From contig JAGDZU010000002.1 of NCBI GenBank assembly GCA_049115575.1, positions 310,001 through 374,000 on the forward strand: a DNA stretch of 64,000 bases. The letters are read 5' to 3'. Below, piece by piece: positions 35,044-44,101 of this stretch (position 1 is its first letter; each line of letters starts with the position of its first letter). Source of the DNA: JAHEKB01 sp049115575 (GTDB lineage: Bacteria; Bacteroidota; Bacteroidia; NS11-12g; UBA9320). The notes under the pieces were generated by a model that had not been told where the DNA came from, ran no database searches, and saw only the letters and a program-made list of their open reading frames with translations. The translations under genes were made by a program, and so were the position numbers.

Positions 35044-37760
35044 ATTTCGAAAGCCGCATCTATAATGGCCGCTTGTTCTTTCTTGTGAACAGCCATGAAT
35101 CCAGTTGCGGGACTAGGGCTCGATTTTCTGCTGATAATATTTAATGGACGAGTATATTCATACCTCAACATATGAAGCCAGGCACCCATATTCTTAGGCT
35201 CTTCCTGAACCCAATTGAATTTAGCATTTGGGTATAAATCGTAAACCTCCTTGATTTGATTTTCAGGTAGAGGATACAATTGCTCTAGACGAACTATGGC
35301 AACATCTTTTCGTTTTTCGTTTTGTTGCTTTTCCAATAGATCATAGTAGATTTTTCCGCTACACAAATTAACAATCTTGGTTTTCTTTGGGTCTGCGTAG
35401 TTGTCTCCTATCACTTCTTTAAATCCGCCTGTGGTGAATTCAGAAGTTTCACTTTGGCATAATGGATGTCTCAATAATGATTTCGGAGACATTACTATCA
35501 AAGGTTTTCGGAAATCTCGGTGCATTTGCCTTCTTAAAACATGGAAGAAATTGGCGGGAGTTGTACAGTTAACAACTTGCATATTCCCGTTTGCACTGAG
35601 CTGTAGGAATCGCTCAAGCCTTGCGGATGAGTGCTCTGGTCCTTGGCCTTCATAGCCGTGTGGCAAAAGCATTACCAATCCGCTATAACGCTCCCATTTA
35701 GTCTCACCACTACACACAAATTGATCAATGACAACTTGAGCACCATTGGCAAAATCACCAAATTGGGCCTCCCAAATGGTTAAACCGTTAGGGTTAGACA
35801 TGGAATACCCATATTCAAATCCTAAAACGGCATACTCAGAAAGATGAGAATTGTAAATTTCAAACTTTGCTTGTTTGTCACTGATATGTTGGAGAGGGTA
35901 GTATTCACCGGTACCATCTTCTGTTTTAACAAGAGCATGTCTGTGAGAAAAAGTTCCTCTTTCTACATCTTGACCACTCATTCGAACTGGAAATCCTTCT
36001 TCTACCAATGTGCCGTAAGCCATTAATTCACCCATAGCCCAATCAAATTTCCCTTCATCTACCATACGAAGTCGGTCTGCATAAAGCTTTTCAACCTTTT
36101 TAATATGAATATGGCTATCTGGAATATGGCAAATTGCTTCACCCACTTTTTTTAGCATAGCTGCTTTAACAGCAGTGACTGGTGAAGATGCGAAATCAGC
36201 TTTAGTTCCCACTCTAATTTCTCCCCATGTGTTTCTTGGTAGCTCGGCTCTTTCAGGAGCTGGATTGTTTCTCACTTCATCTAGGGTCTTCTGTAACATC
36301 GCCTTGAACTGTTTTTCAAGATCTTTGGCCATGTTTGCACCAATGGCGCCAGTTTCTGTAAGCTTCTGGGAATAAATCATCCTTGGATTCGGATGCTTAG
36401 CAATTTTCTTATAAAGTCCAGGTTGGGTAAACCTTGGTTCATCCCCTTCATTATGGCCATACTTTCTATAACCCAAGATATCTATAAAAACATCTGAATT
36501 GAATGTATGCTGATAATCCAATGCGAGCTTTATGGTATATACCAAAGCTTCAACATCGTCCCCATTTACATGGAAAACAGGGCATTTTGTGGTCTTGGCT
36601 ACGTCTGTACAATAGATAGAGGTTCTTCCATCTACGTAGTTGGTGGTAAATCCGATTTGATTATTGGTAACCAAATGCAAAATTCCACCAACATTATAGG
36701 CATCTAAGCCTGCCATTTGTACCAATTCATAAATAATTCCTTGGCCTGAAAGCGCAGCATCTCCATGAATAAGTATGGGGGTGATCTTGTCTACATCATT
36801 ATTGTATTGTTGGTCGAGCTTTGCTCTTGTGATTCCTTGAACAACAGGATTTATGGCTTCTAAGTGAGAAGGGTTTGGGCAGAGGTTTAATTTCACCTGT
36901 TTCCCAAGACTGGTTTTTATTAAACTGGTATAGCCGAGATGGTATTTTACGTCTCCTTCAAATATGGCGTGTTCGTGTGCCATACCCTCAAATTCGCTAA
37001 ATATGTCTTTATACTCCTTCTGAAGGATGTTGGCCAGCACATTGAGTCTTCCTCTATGGGCCATTCCTATTATAAACTCTTCAACACCGTGAGATGCTCC
37101 TAATTCAATTACAGCATCCAATGCTGGAATAAGTGTTTCAAGTCCCTCAAGTGAAAAACGCTTTTGACCTACATATTTGGTGTGAAGAAAGTTCTCGAAT
37201 GCGACTGCTTTATTTAGCATGTCTAGAGTCATTCGCTTCTGTTCAAAAGTGAGATCTGGAGTATTCTTCCTCGCCTCCATCCTTTCTTGCAACCACTGCT
37301 TGCGTTCGGGATGAGGATTGTACATATATTCTACACCTATACTTCCGCAATAGGTTTGTTCTAAATGTGCAATGATGTCTTTTAATTTGGCAGGACCAAT
37401 GCCTATTTCAACACCTGCGTTGAATGTTTTTTCTAAGTCAGAAGTCTCCAGGCCAAAATTTTCTATAGCGAGATCTGGAGTATAGGTACGTCTTTCTCGT
37501 ACAGGATTAGTTTTAGTAAAGAGGTGACCTCTAGTTCTATAACCGTTGTTGATTAAGTGAAGCACATTAATCTCCTTGATCATGTCTTCAGAAACCGTGG
37601 CAGAAGAACCGTTTACACCAAGTTTGCCGTAGGCAAGATCGAATCCTTCGAAGAATCGCTGCCAACTTTCATCTACTGAACTTTTATCGTCCTGATAACT
37701 CTGATACAGATCATCTACAGCATCCACATCAGCATTGCTCAAATAAGAATGGTTTAACAT
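35040..37760 (-). CDS. sucA: 2-oxoglutarate dehydrogenase E1 component
   Basis: 906 residues, the ThDP-dependent decarboxylase of the TCA-cycle 2-oxoglutarate dehydrogenase complex. Seen: the E1 N-terminal helix (LSNADVDAVDDLYQSYQDD), FIIGMAHRGRLNVL, HLGYTS, NPSHLEAINPVVQG, the ThDP site IHGDAALSGQGI...NNQIGFTT, and RMSGQDVERGTFSHRHA with PHGYEGQGPEHSSAR. Normal length. The sucB gene is not adjacent in this window. A TATCTTTG element lies 14 bases before the ATG. Confidence 0.97.
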   Translation of the reverse strand: MLNHSYLSNADVDAVDDLYQSYQDDKSSVDESWQRFFEGFDLAYGKLGVNGSSATVSEDMIKEINVLHLINNGYRTRGHLFTKTNPVRERRTYTPDLAIENFGLETSDLEKTFNAGVEIGIGPAKLKDIIAHLEQTYCGSIGVEYMYNPHPERKQWLQERMEARKNTPDLTFEQKRMTLDMLNKAVAFENFLHTKYVGQKRFSLEGLETLIPALDAVIELGASHGVEEFIIGMAHRGRLNVLANILQKEYKDIFSEFEGMAHEHAIFEGDVKYHLGYTSLIKTSLGKQVKLNLCPNPSHLEAINPVVQGITRAKLDQQYNNDVDKITPILIHGDAALSGQGIIYELVQMAGLDAYNVGGILHLVTNNQIGFTTNYVDGRTSIYCTDVAKTTKCPVFHVNGDDVEALVYTIKLALDYQHTFNSDVFIDILGYRKYGHNEGDEPRFTQPGLYKKIAKHPNPRMIYSQKLTETGAIGANMAKDLEKQFKAMLQKTLDEVRNNPAPERAELPRNTWGEIRVGTKADFASSPVTAVKAAMLKKVGEAICHIPDSHIHIKKVEKLYADRLRMVDEGKFDWAMGELMAYGTLVEEGFPVRMSGQDVERGTFSHRHALVKTEDGTGEYYPLQHISDKQAKFEIYNSHLSEYAVLGFEYGYSMSNPNGLTIWEAQFGDFANGAQVVIDQFVCSGETKWERYSGLVMLLPHGYEGQGPEHSSARLERFLQLSANGNMQVVNCTTPANFFHVLRRQMHRDFRKPLIVMSPKSLLRHPLCQSETSEFTTGGFKEVIGDNYADPKKTKIVNLCSGKIYYDLLEKQQNEKRKDVAIVRLEQLYPLPENQIKEVYDLYPNAKFNWVQEEPKNMGAWLHMLRYEYTRPLNIISRKSSPSPATGFMAVHKKEQAAIIDAAFEI

Positions 37761-37774
37761 TTTATTATGGGAAG

Positions 37775-37782
37775 CAAAGATA
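37775..37782 (-). promoter_or_regulatory. -7-type promoter element TATCTTTG
   Basis: Minus-strand TATCTTTG, an exact TAnnTTTG, ends 14 bases before the sucA ATG. A TTTTTTG about 22 bases further upstream (37805-37811) may be the -33 element. Confidence 0.5.
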
Positions 37783-37841
37783 GTAAGCTGACTTAATTAT
37801 AAGCTCCAAAAAACAGGGAATATTCCATGATTCTAAAAGAC

Positions 37842-37849
37842 TATTTTCG
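37842..37849 (+). promoter_or_regulatory. -7-type promoter element TATTTTCG
   Basis: TATTTTCG followed by CAG ends 9 bases before the TTG start of mfd. An in-frame TAA directly precedes that TTG, so the start cannot be further upstream. This implies an extremely short leader. Confidence 0.5.
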
Positions 37850-37858
37850 CAGACTTAA

Positions 37859-40800
37859 TTGAACACACGAGAGTACTTTCAATTATTTAATGAACATCCG
37901 ATTCTTCTAGAATTGGAGAGGGAGCTTATTGCCGGAAAATCCAGATTAGCGATAAGCGGAGCTATTGGTTCTTTCAAGCCAATTGCCTTAAGCCATGTTT
38001 TTAATAAAGTACAGAAAAACATAGTGTTTTGCTGTTCAACGGCGGAAGAGGCTGAACATTTTCACGCTGACCTACTCATCTTCAACCCTGCTCAGGATGT
38101 GCTATTATGGAAAGATTCTTTTAGAAAAAGTTTTGATTTAAGCAGACCGGACAATCGCAAAATACAATCCAGAGCATCTGTCTTAGATGCTTTGTCAGAC
38201 AGAGATAAGCCGGTTATTTTAGTGAGTTACCCTGAGGCTCTACTGGAAAAAGTGGTTATAGCTGAAGAATATGATCAAAACAAATGGGTCTATAAGGTAG
38301 GAGAAGAGGTTGATTTGGATGATCTCTTTGAGTTGATGCATGAGTTTCATTTTGAGCGAGAAGATTTTGTTTATGAAGCAGGGCATTTTGCTGTGAGAGG
38401 GGGAATTGTTGACCTGTATTCATTTGCCAGCGAGTTGCCAATAAGAATGGAGTTGGATGGCAGAAGAATTGAGTCCATAAGAGAATTCGACCCCATATCG
38501 CAATTGTCAACTAAGAAATTGAATAGAGCGTCTATAGTTCCAAATATTCAAAAGCAAAGCAAGCAATTAGCAAATACAGACATATTCAGCTATTTAGGTA
38601 AGCAGAGCATAATGGCCGCAGTGGACTTGCCTTATGCCATGAATTTGCTCAAGAAAGGGCATTCCAAAATAGCGGCTTTTTCAGAGGATGATTCTCAGGT
38701 GTTATTTGCGGATTTAGAAGAATTAGAACATCAACTCAGAAAGATGCAAGTGATTGAATTTAGTCAGCAGCATTATTTCAGACCTTCTGTAAAACTCTCT
38801 TTTAAACAAGAGCCACAGCCTTCAATAAATAAGAATTTCAACGTGCTCATTGAGCAATTGAAGAAATTGGCTAAGGACAAATACCTCATTCCATTTTTTT
38901 CTGGTAGTCGAAAACAAATAGAACGACTAGAAAGCATTTTCGATGATTTATCATCTGGAATTAATGTGCTGGCAGTTTATAAAAACCTATCAGAAGGTTT
39001 TATTGACCATCAGTTAAGAGTCGCTTCCTTTACGGAACACCAGATTTTCAACCGCTATTATAGAGTAAGAACTTCTAAGCAAGCTGGAAGAGCAGCTATA
39101 AGCCTGAAAGAACTTAGGAATCTAAAACCCGGCGACTATGTGGTGCACATTGATCACGGCATAGGTCAATTTCAAGGATTGCAGAAGATGGAAATGGGAG
39201 GCAAGCTACAAGAGGCTGTTAGAATACGCTATAAAAACGATGACTTGCTTTATGTGAACATTGGAGCGCTTTACAAGATATCAAAGTATAAAGGTCAGGA
39301 GGGGCAAAGTCCAAGCCTGAACAAATTAGGAAGTGATTCATGGAAGAAGCTAAAAAGTAAGACTAAAAGTAAAGTAAAAGACATTGCTCGGGACTTAATA
39401 AAGCTATATGCCAAAAGGAAATCAGCCAAGGGTTTTGCTTTTGCCCCTGATACCTATTTACAAACTGAATTAGAAGCGAGCTTCATGTACGAAGACACTC
39501 CAGACCAGGCAAAAGCGGTAGAGGATGTAAAGAAAGATATGGAAGACAGCTCGCCTATGGACAGACTTATCTGTGGCGATGTTGGATTTGGGAAAACTGA
39601 GGTAGCCATTAGGGCAGCCTTTAAGGCGGTTACAGACAGTAAGCAAGTAGCCATACTTGTTCCCACTACCATACTTGCTCAGCAACATTTTCACACTTTC
39701 AGGGATAGGCTGTTGGATTTTCCGTGCAAGGTGGATTATATAAATCGATTCAGAAGTGCAAAACAGCAGAAAGAAACACTGGCAAAGTTAGAAAGTGGAG
39801 AAGTTGATATAGTGATTGGGACACATAAGCTGTTAAACAAGAAGACCAAGTTTAAAGACTTGGGTCTGCTCATCATAGATGAGGAGCAAAAATTTGGGGT
39901 AAGTGCCAAGGAAAGACTTAAAGAATTTAGGACAAATGTGGACACTCTAACTTTAACAGCTACCCCTATACCAAGGACGCTCCATTTTTCATTAATGGGA
40001 GCACGCGATCTTTCCATAATACAAACTCCGCCCCCCAACAGAAGGCCAGTTCGCACAGAGGTGCATGTCTGGAATAATGAAATCATTCAAGAATCCATAG
40101 AACATGAACTGGAAAGAGGTGGGCAAGTATTTGTGGTACACAACAGAGTTAAAGACATTAATGAAATTGCTATGCGTATTTCTGAATTGGTGCCAAAGGC
40201 TAGAGTTGCCGTGGGTCATGGTCAAATGAAAGGCGATGATTTGGAACGTGTTATGGTTCAGTTCATTGAAGGGGAGTTTGATGTACTCGTTGCAACTACC
40301 ATTATTGAATCTGGTTTGGACATTCCAAATGCAAATACCATTATTATTAATAATGCGCATATGTTTGGATTAAGTGATCTCCATCAAATGCGTGGCAGGG
40401 TTGGAAGGAGTAATGTCAAAGCTTATTGTCATTTATTGGCTCCACCATTACACAGTTTGCCAGACGACGGAAGGAGAAGAATGCAGGCCATAGAAGAGTA
40501 TGCCGATCTAGGTAGTGGTTTTAATGTGGCCATGAGAGATCTAGACATAAGAGGTGCTGGGAACTTACTAGGAGCTGAGCAAAGCGGATTTATATCTGAG
40601 ATTGGATTTCAGATGTATCACAAGATATTGGATGAGGCTATTTCTGAGCTTAAAGAAGAGGAGTTTAAAGGCCTGATAGAAGAGGATGAGGAACACCACG
40701 ATGTGCAATGCACAGTTGAACCGGAATTTGAAGCACTCATACCGGATAGTTATGTAAATAACATAGCAGAACGAATCAGCCTTTATACACAATTGTCCCA

Positions 40801-41155
40801 AATTAGGGATTTTGAGAAATTGACCCAATTTAGGAATGAATTGCATGATCGCTTTGGAAATTTTCCAAAAGAATTGCAATCTTTATTTAGTTGCATGAAT
40901 ATTAAGCTTTATGCTGAGCAAATTGATTGCGAAAAAGTGAAGTTAAATGCTCATCAAATGTTACTGTATTTTAACAACGATTTAGGGGAAAAATTCTTCC
41001 AGTCTGGCCTGTTTACCAGCATGTTACAGAAAGTGAATAATAATCCGAGAACCTATTCATTGAAACAGGGCAAAGCCCACTTGATATTGTCTATTAAGAA
41101 CTTTGCAGATTTAGAGGAGGCAGGTGGGATAGTAGATGCTTTAAATTCCCAATAA
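37859..41155 (+). CDS. mfd: Transcription-repair coupling factor
   Basis: 1098 residues from TTG. Displaces stalled RNA polymerase with ATP and recruits UvrA to lesions. Order seen: UvrB-homology region with FVYEAGHFAVRGGIVDLYSF; the RNA-polymerase-interacting CarD-like domain (LKPGDYVVHIDHGIGQFQGL); the RecG-like translocase with Walker A GDVGFGKTEVAIRAAF, box II DEEQKFG, TATPIPRTL and QMRGRVGRS; then the TRCF C-terminal domain. Length is near that of E. coli Mfd (1148). Transcribed alone, divergent from sucA. Confidence 0.97.
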   Translation: MNTREYFQLFNEHPILLELERELIAGKSRLAISGAIGSFKPIALSHVFNKVQKNIVFCCSTAEEAEHFHADLLIFNPAQDVLLWKDSFRKSFDLSRPDNRKIQSRASVLDALSDRDKPVILVSYPEALLEKVVIAEEYDQNKWVYKVGEEVDLDDLFELMHEFHFEREDFVYEAGHFAVRGGIVDLYSFASELPIRMELDGRRIESIREFDPISQLSTKKLNRASIVPNIQKQSKQLANTDIFSYLGKQSIMAAVDLPYAMNLLKKGHSKIAAFSEDDSQVLFADLEELEHQLRKMQVIEFSQQHYFRPSVKLSFKQEPQPSINKNFNVLIEQLKKLAKDKYLIPFFSGSRKQIERLESIFDDLSSGINVLAVYKNLSEGFIDHQLRVASFTEHQIFNRYYRVRTSKQAGRAAISLKELRNLKPGDYVVHIDHGIGQFQGLQKMEMGGKLQEAVRIRYKNDDLLYVNIGALYKISKYKGQEGQSPSLNKLGSDSWKKLKSKTKSKVKDIARDLIKLYAKRKSAKGFAFAPDTYLQTELEASFMYEDTPDQAKAVEDVKKDMEDSSPMDRLICGDVGFGKTEVAIRAAFKAVTDSKQVAILVPTTILAQQHFHTFRDRLLDFPCKVDYINRFRSAKQQKETLAKLESGEVDIVIGTHKLLNKKTKFKDLGLLIIDEEQKFGVSAKERLKEFRTNVDTLTLTATPIPRTLHFSLMGARDLSIIQTPPPNRRPVRTEVHVWNNEIIQESIEHELERGGQVFVVHNRVKDINEIAMRISELVPKARVAVGHGQMKGDDLERVMVQFIEGEFDVLVATTIIESGLDIPNANTIIINNAHMFGLSDLHQMRGRVGRSNVKAYCHLLAPPLHSLPDDGRRRMQAIEEYADLGSGFNVAMRDLDIRGAGNLLGAEQSGFISEIGFQMYHKILDEAISELKEEEFKGLIEEDEEHHDVQCTVEPEFEALIPDSYVNNIAERISLYTQLSQIRDFEKLTQFRNELHDRFGNFPKELQSLFSCMNIKLYAEQIDCEKVKLNAHQMLLYFNNDLGEKFFQSGLFTSMLQKVNNNPRTYSLKQGKAHLILSIKNFADLEEAGGIVDALNSQ

Positions 41156-41286
41156 GGGAAAAAGAATTCCAAAAAGTGGAAATATTGCATAATGCGCTTG
41201 TTTAATTAAAAAAAAGTGTTTTACTTTGTATCAAATTATTAAACTACTACTTAATTATTATTAACCCATCTAGACTAACTACTATT

Positions 41287-41445
41287 ATGAAATCACTAAA
41301 AAAACTACTGTGGATTCAATTATTTTTTCTTTCAGTATTGAGCACTGCAAGCGTACTTGTTAAGTATGCTCCGGAAATTAACCAAGATGATCTTGTGATC
41401 AGCGAAGAAGCTTATCAAATTAACCAAGCGGTTTCTAGTCGATAA
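41287..41445 (+). CDS. Small secreted/membrane peptide, 52 residues
   Basis: A short frame missing from typical ORF lists. The start MKSLKKLLWIQLFFLSVLST is a clean signal or anchor helix. An acidic tail follows (EINQDDLVISEEAYQINQAV). Its stop lies inside the loop of a 10-bp hairpin shared with the convergent kynU gene. No family recognised. The signal-like N-terminus with good codon pattern makes it credible. Confidence 0.5.
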   Translation: MKSLKKLLWIQLFFLSVLSTASVLVKYAPEINQDDLVISEEAYQINQAVSSR

Positions 41446-41457
41446 ATGACTAGAAAC
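41431..41457. terminator. Bidirectional hairpin between convergent genes
   Basis: GTTTCTAGTC (41431-41440) and GACTAGAAAC (41448-41457) form a perfect 10-bp stem with a 7-base loop. The stop codons of both the small peptide gene and kynU fall within it. There is no long T-tract, so terminator function in either direction is an inference from position and symmetry. Confidence 0.6.
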
Positions 41458-42715
41458 TGCTTAACAATTTTCCCAGCTCATACACATCCATAAAACTATT
41501 GTAAAGTGGAACTGGTGCTAGCCTAATAACATTAGGTTCTCTCCAATCTGCTATGACATCGTTTTCAGTGAGGTAGTCGAAAAGGGCTTTACCCTCACTA
41601 TTAGTAAGTATGGACAATTGACAAGAGCGTTCTTCAGGAGTGATAATTTCAAAACCGAGTTTTGGATTTAAGCTCTGAGCTTCTTTCACTATGAACTCTA
41701 AATAGGCATTTAGCACTTTGCCTTTTTTAGCCAACTTCTCCATGCCTACTTCATCAAATATTTCTAGAGAAGCTTTATGCGCCGCCATGCTCAATACAGG
41801 TGCATTACTTAATTGCCAACCAGCTGCTCCTGGTTCTGGTATATAACCCTTTTGCATAAGAAATCTTTCGTCTTCCTTATGACCCCACCATCCTGCAAAT
41901 CTTGGCGTAGATGGGTTTTGGCCGTGTTTGTCATGTACAAAAACGCCAGACACGCCGCCTGGTCCTGAGTTTAGATATTTATAGGTACACCAAGCTGCAA
42001 AATCCACATCCCACTCATGCAATTGCATTTCGATATTTCCTGCTGCATGAGCCAAATCAAATCCAGCCAAAGCACCAACTTCATGGGCAGCTTTAGTGAG
42101 CTCTTTCATATTGAAAACTTGCCCCGTGTAATATTGAACACCACTAAAGAAGAGAACTGCAAGTTCATCTCCTGTTTCTTTAATCTTTTCTATTATATCT
42201 TCAGTTCTTAGAGGTTGTTCACCCTGTCTTGGATGAATTTCTATAATGGATTCTTCTGGATTAAAACCGTGATGCCTTACTTGTGATTCAATCACATACA
42301 TATCGCTGGGGAATGCTCCGGCCTCCATAATAATCTTATGTCTTTTGGTTGTAGGTCTATAGAAACTAACCAGTAAAAGATGAAGATTCACCGTAAGATT
42401 ATTCATGATTACTACCTCTGAAGGTTTCGCTCCTACTATTCTTGATGCTTTTTCGCTAAAGAAATGGTGATAATAGAACCAAGGATTCTTACCGTGAAAG
42501 TGGCCTTCAACTCCTAAATTTCTCCAGTCATTAAGCTCTACCATTAAATGATCTTCAACACTTTTGGGTTGTAGACCAAGTGAATTTCCAGTGAAATACA
42601 ATTGTGCTTCCCTATTCTTACCTTTAGGAAAATAGAATCTGTTTCTGTATTGATTTAATTCATCTGCTGCATCTAAGTTCGCAGCAAAATCAGAGGTGTT
42701 TTCAAATTGCGTCAT
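41450..42715 (-). CDS. kynU: Kynureninase
   Basis: 421 residues from the ATG of MTQFENTSDFAANLDAADEL. The frame opens ten codons earlier with an unlikely leader. PLP enzyme that cleaves kynurenine or 3-hydroxykynurenine to anthranilate or 3-hydroxyanthranilate plus alanine. Signatures: LYFTGNSLGLQPKSV, NPWFYYHHF, GFDLAHAAGN, and the PLP lysine in WCTYKYLNSGPGG. No other kynurenine-pathway gene is in the window. Confidence 0.95.
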   Translation of the reverse strand: MTQFENTSDFAANLDAADELNQYRNRFYFPKGKNREAQLYFTGNSLGLQPKSVEDHLMVELNDWRNLGVEGHFHGKNPWFYYHHFFSEKASRIVGAKPSEVVIMNNLTVNLHLLLVSFYRPTTKRHKIIMEAGAFPSDMYVIESQVRHHGFNPEESIIEIHPRQGEQPLRTEDIIEKIKETGDELAVLFFSGVQYYTGQVFNMKELTKAAHEVGALAGFDLAHAAGNIEMQLHEWDVDFAAWCTYKYLNSGPGGVSGVFVHDKHGQNPSTPRFAGWWGHKEDERFLMQKGYIPEPGAAGWQLSNAPVLSMAAHKASLEIFDEVGMEKLAKKGKVLNAYLEFIVKEAQSLNPKLGFEIITPEERSCQLSILTNSEGKALFDYLTENDVIADWREPNVIRLAPVPLYNSFMDVYELGKLLSSF

Positions 42716-42767
42716 GCTTTCTGACTGCAAACAACGCCAAAACAAGAATTTAAGCCAAATCTAAAGA

Positions 42768-43394
42768 CTATTGATGTGCGGGATTGGTAAATAAACGTAG
42801 AGCCACACCGCTTCTGTAGGCGATGCCGTTTTTGCCAATGTACTGATATGAAGTGTTATACTGAATTTCATTGCATGAATTCACTACCCCATATGCCATG
42901 TCTTTTCTAACTATGATGTAGTCTAAGTGATCAAACACTGGAGGTAGATCATAGACAAATGGAAGTGCTTCTCTTCCTAGGTAATTATAAGCGCCCCAAT
43001 AGCCTTGTTGACTTTGAAGAATAATCAATCCGTGCTTTGGCTGAATCACCCTGTTAAATCGGACAGGAACGACTAATCGCATTCTGTGATTAATAACACC
43101 TAATCCAAAACTATCGCCTATGATGGCATAACCGTTCTTAAAATTATTAGCCACGGTGAACATATAAGGACTCATTCTTTTACCATTGGTATCTATGTAA
43201 GCATAAAGTTCTCCTTTAGCTGCATAAGCTTTCCCTTCTGAAAACTCACTAATTTCAGTAAATACGTAATCTGTGAGAAGTTTGCCATCTTTAGCCAGGG
43301 CCATTAATCCAGAATTGGGATGAAACTCTACACTCATATTCTGTGCATGCCCTATACTAGACAAGAAAACAAGTGCAACGAATATGGCTTTCAT
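42768..43394 (-). CDS. WG-repeat-type secreted protein
   Basis: 208 residues from the ATG beginning the signal MKAIFVALVFLSSIGHAQ. The longer frame upstream belongs to the overlapping gene. The mature part has WG/KWG-like beta repeats (YAYIDTNGKRMSPYMF; YWGAYNYLGREALPFVYD; MAYGVVNSCNEI). Its ATG overlaps the TGA of the preceding gene (ATGA), so the two are translationally coupled. Function unknown. Confidence 0.75.
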   Translation of the reverse strand: MKAIFVALVFLSSIGHAQNMSVEFHPNSGLMALAKDGKLLTDYVFTEISEFSEGKAYAAKGELYAYIDTNGKRMSPYMFTVANNFKNGYAIIGDSFGLGVINHRMRLVVPVRFNRVIQPKHGLIILQSQQGYWGAYNYLGREALPFVYDLPPVFDHLDYIIVRKDMAYGVVNSCNEIQYNTSYQYIGKNGIAYRSGVALRLFTNPAHQ

Positions 43395-43912
43395 TCCAAA
43401 GAACTCCTGAGCTCGTCGCCCAAGAACCAGTGTCCTTGTATTTTTAGAGCCAAGAATGTGATGTTTAGTTTTCTTTTTTTTCTGGAACATCTAATAGTAA
43501 CATAGCAAAATTCATTCCCTTGAGGAGTGATACCAAATTTATATGTCAATTTATCTTTTTTAAATTGACCTAGAATCACCTTGTTCTTGCGATATGATTT
43601 GTATTGCTGTCGCAAACTTTTATTGAGACGTATTTTGATTTGGGCCCTTCGAGTTAATAGATCTGATGTAGCGTATTCTTGGTAAGTACTGTCTAAGGAG
43701 TAACGCAAAGCATTAGTATCTGGGGTAATCATTTCAATTCCTGCTATATCTTCATTAATGAACCTGTGATAAACGCTATCTGACAATTCTTGAAGACTAT
43801 CATAGTAATCTACCTCATCTATTTGTGGCCGATGATCTTGAAGCACATAGACTTGGCCAATTCCCTTCCCTGTTAAGACCCCTAAAAACAAGATAAAGCA
43901 GATGATTCTCAC
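43391..43912 (-). CDS. Hypothetical secreted protein
   Basis: 173 residues with signal MRIICFILFLGVLTGKGIGQ. The mature domain is acidic then strongly basic (QQYKSYRKNKVILGQFKKDK; CSRKKRKLN). No family recognised. It is coupled by a 4-base overlap to the WG-repeat gene downstream and divergent from the metal-uptake operon. Confidence 0.65.
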   Translation of the reverse strand: MRIICFILFLGVLTGKGIGQVYVLQDHRPQIDEVDYYDSLQELSDSVYHRFINEDIAGIEMITPDTNALRYSLDSTYQEYATSDLLTRRAQIKIRLNKSLRQQYKSYRKNKVILGQFKKDKLTYKFGITPQGNEFCYVTIRCSRKKRKLNITFLALKIQGHWFLGDELRSSLE

Positions 43913-44014
43913 TGTAACAAATCTATGAAATTGATAAAAATGATTAAGGCATGCATCGAATACGAAACGAAAATCCTCTACTAATAGTACTGTTTATATT
44001 TACTCCAAGCAGCA

Positions 44015-44050
44015 AAAGAGGTAGGGCAATATGCTTTGCCTCTTTTTTTA
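44015..44050 (+). terminator. Terminator-like hairpin in the leader region of the metal-uptake operon
   Basis: AAAGAGGTAGGGC (44015-44027) and GCTTTGCCTCTTT (44033-44045) pair over 13 bp with three G-T wobbles around AATAT. Further Ts follow to 44049, then AATA. It points in the plus direction, yet no plus-strand gene lies upstream. It may end a small RNA or act as a leader attenuator. Confidence 0.6.
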
Positions 44051-44085
44051 ATAAAAGTCCACTACCGTAGCTCTACTCTTTTACT

Positions 44086-44093
44086 TAAGTTTG
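44086..44093 (+). promoter_or_regulatory. -7-type promoter element TAAGTTTG
   Basis: TAAGTTTG exactly fits TAnnTTTG and ends 8 bases before the ATG of the metal-binding protein gene, downstream of the hairpin at 44015-44050. An 11-bp palindrome TACTAATAGTA at 43979-43989 is a possible operator for a metal regulator. Confidence 0.45.
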
Positions 44094-44101
44094 TTTGTAT
44101 A

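Noticed and set aside
40010..40370. Minus-strand frames inside mfd
   Set aside because: Shadows of the strongly supported mfd reading frame.
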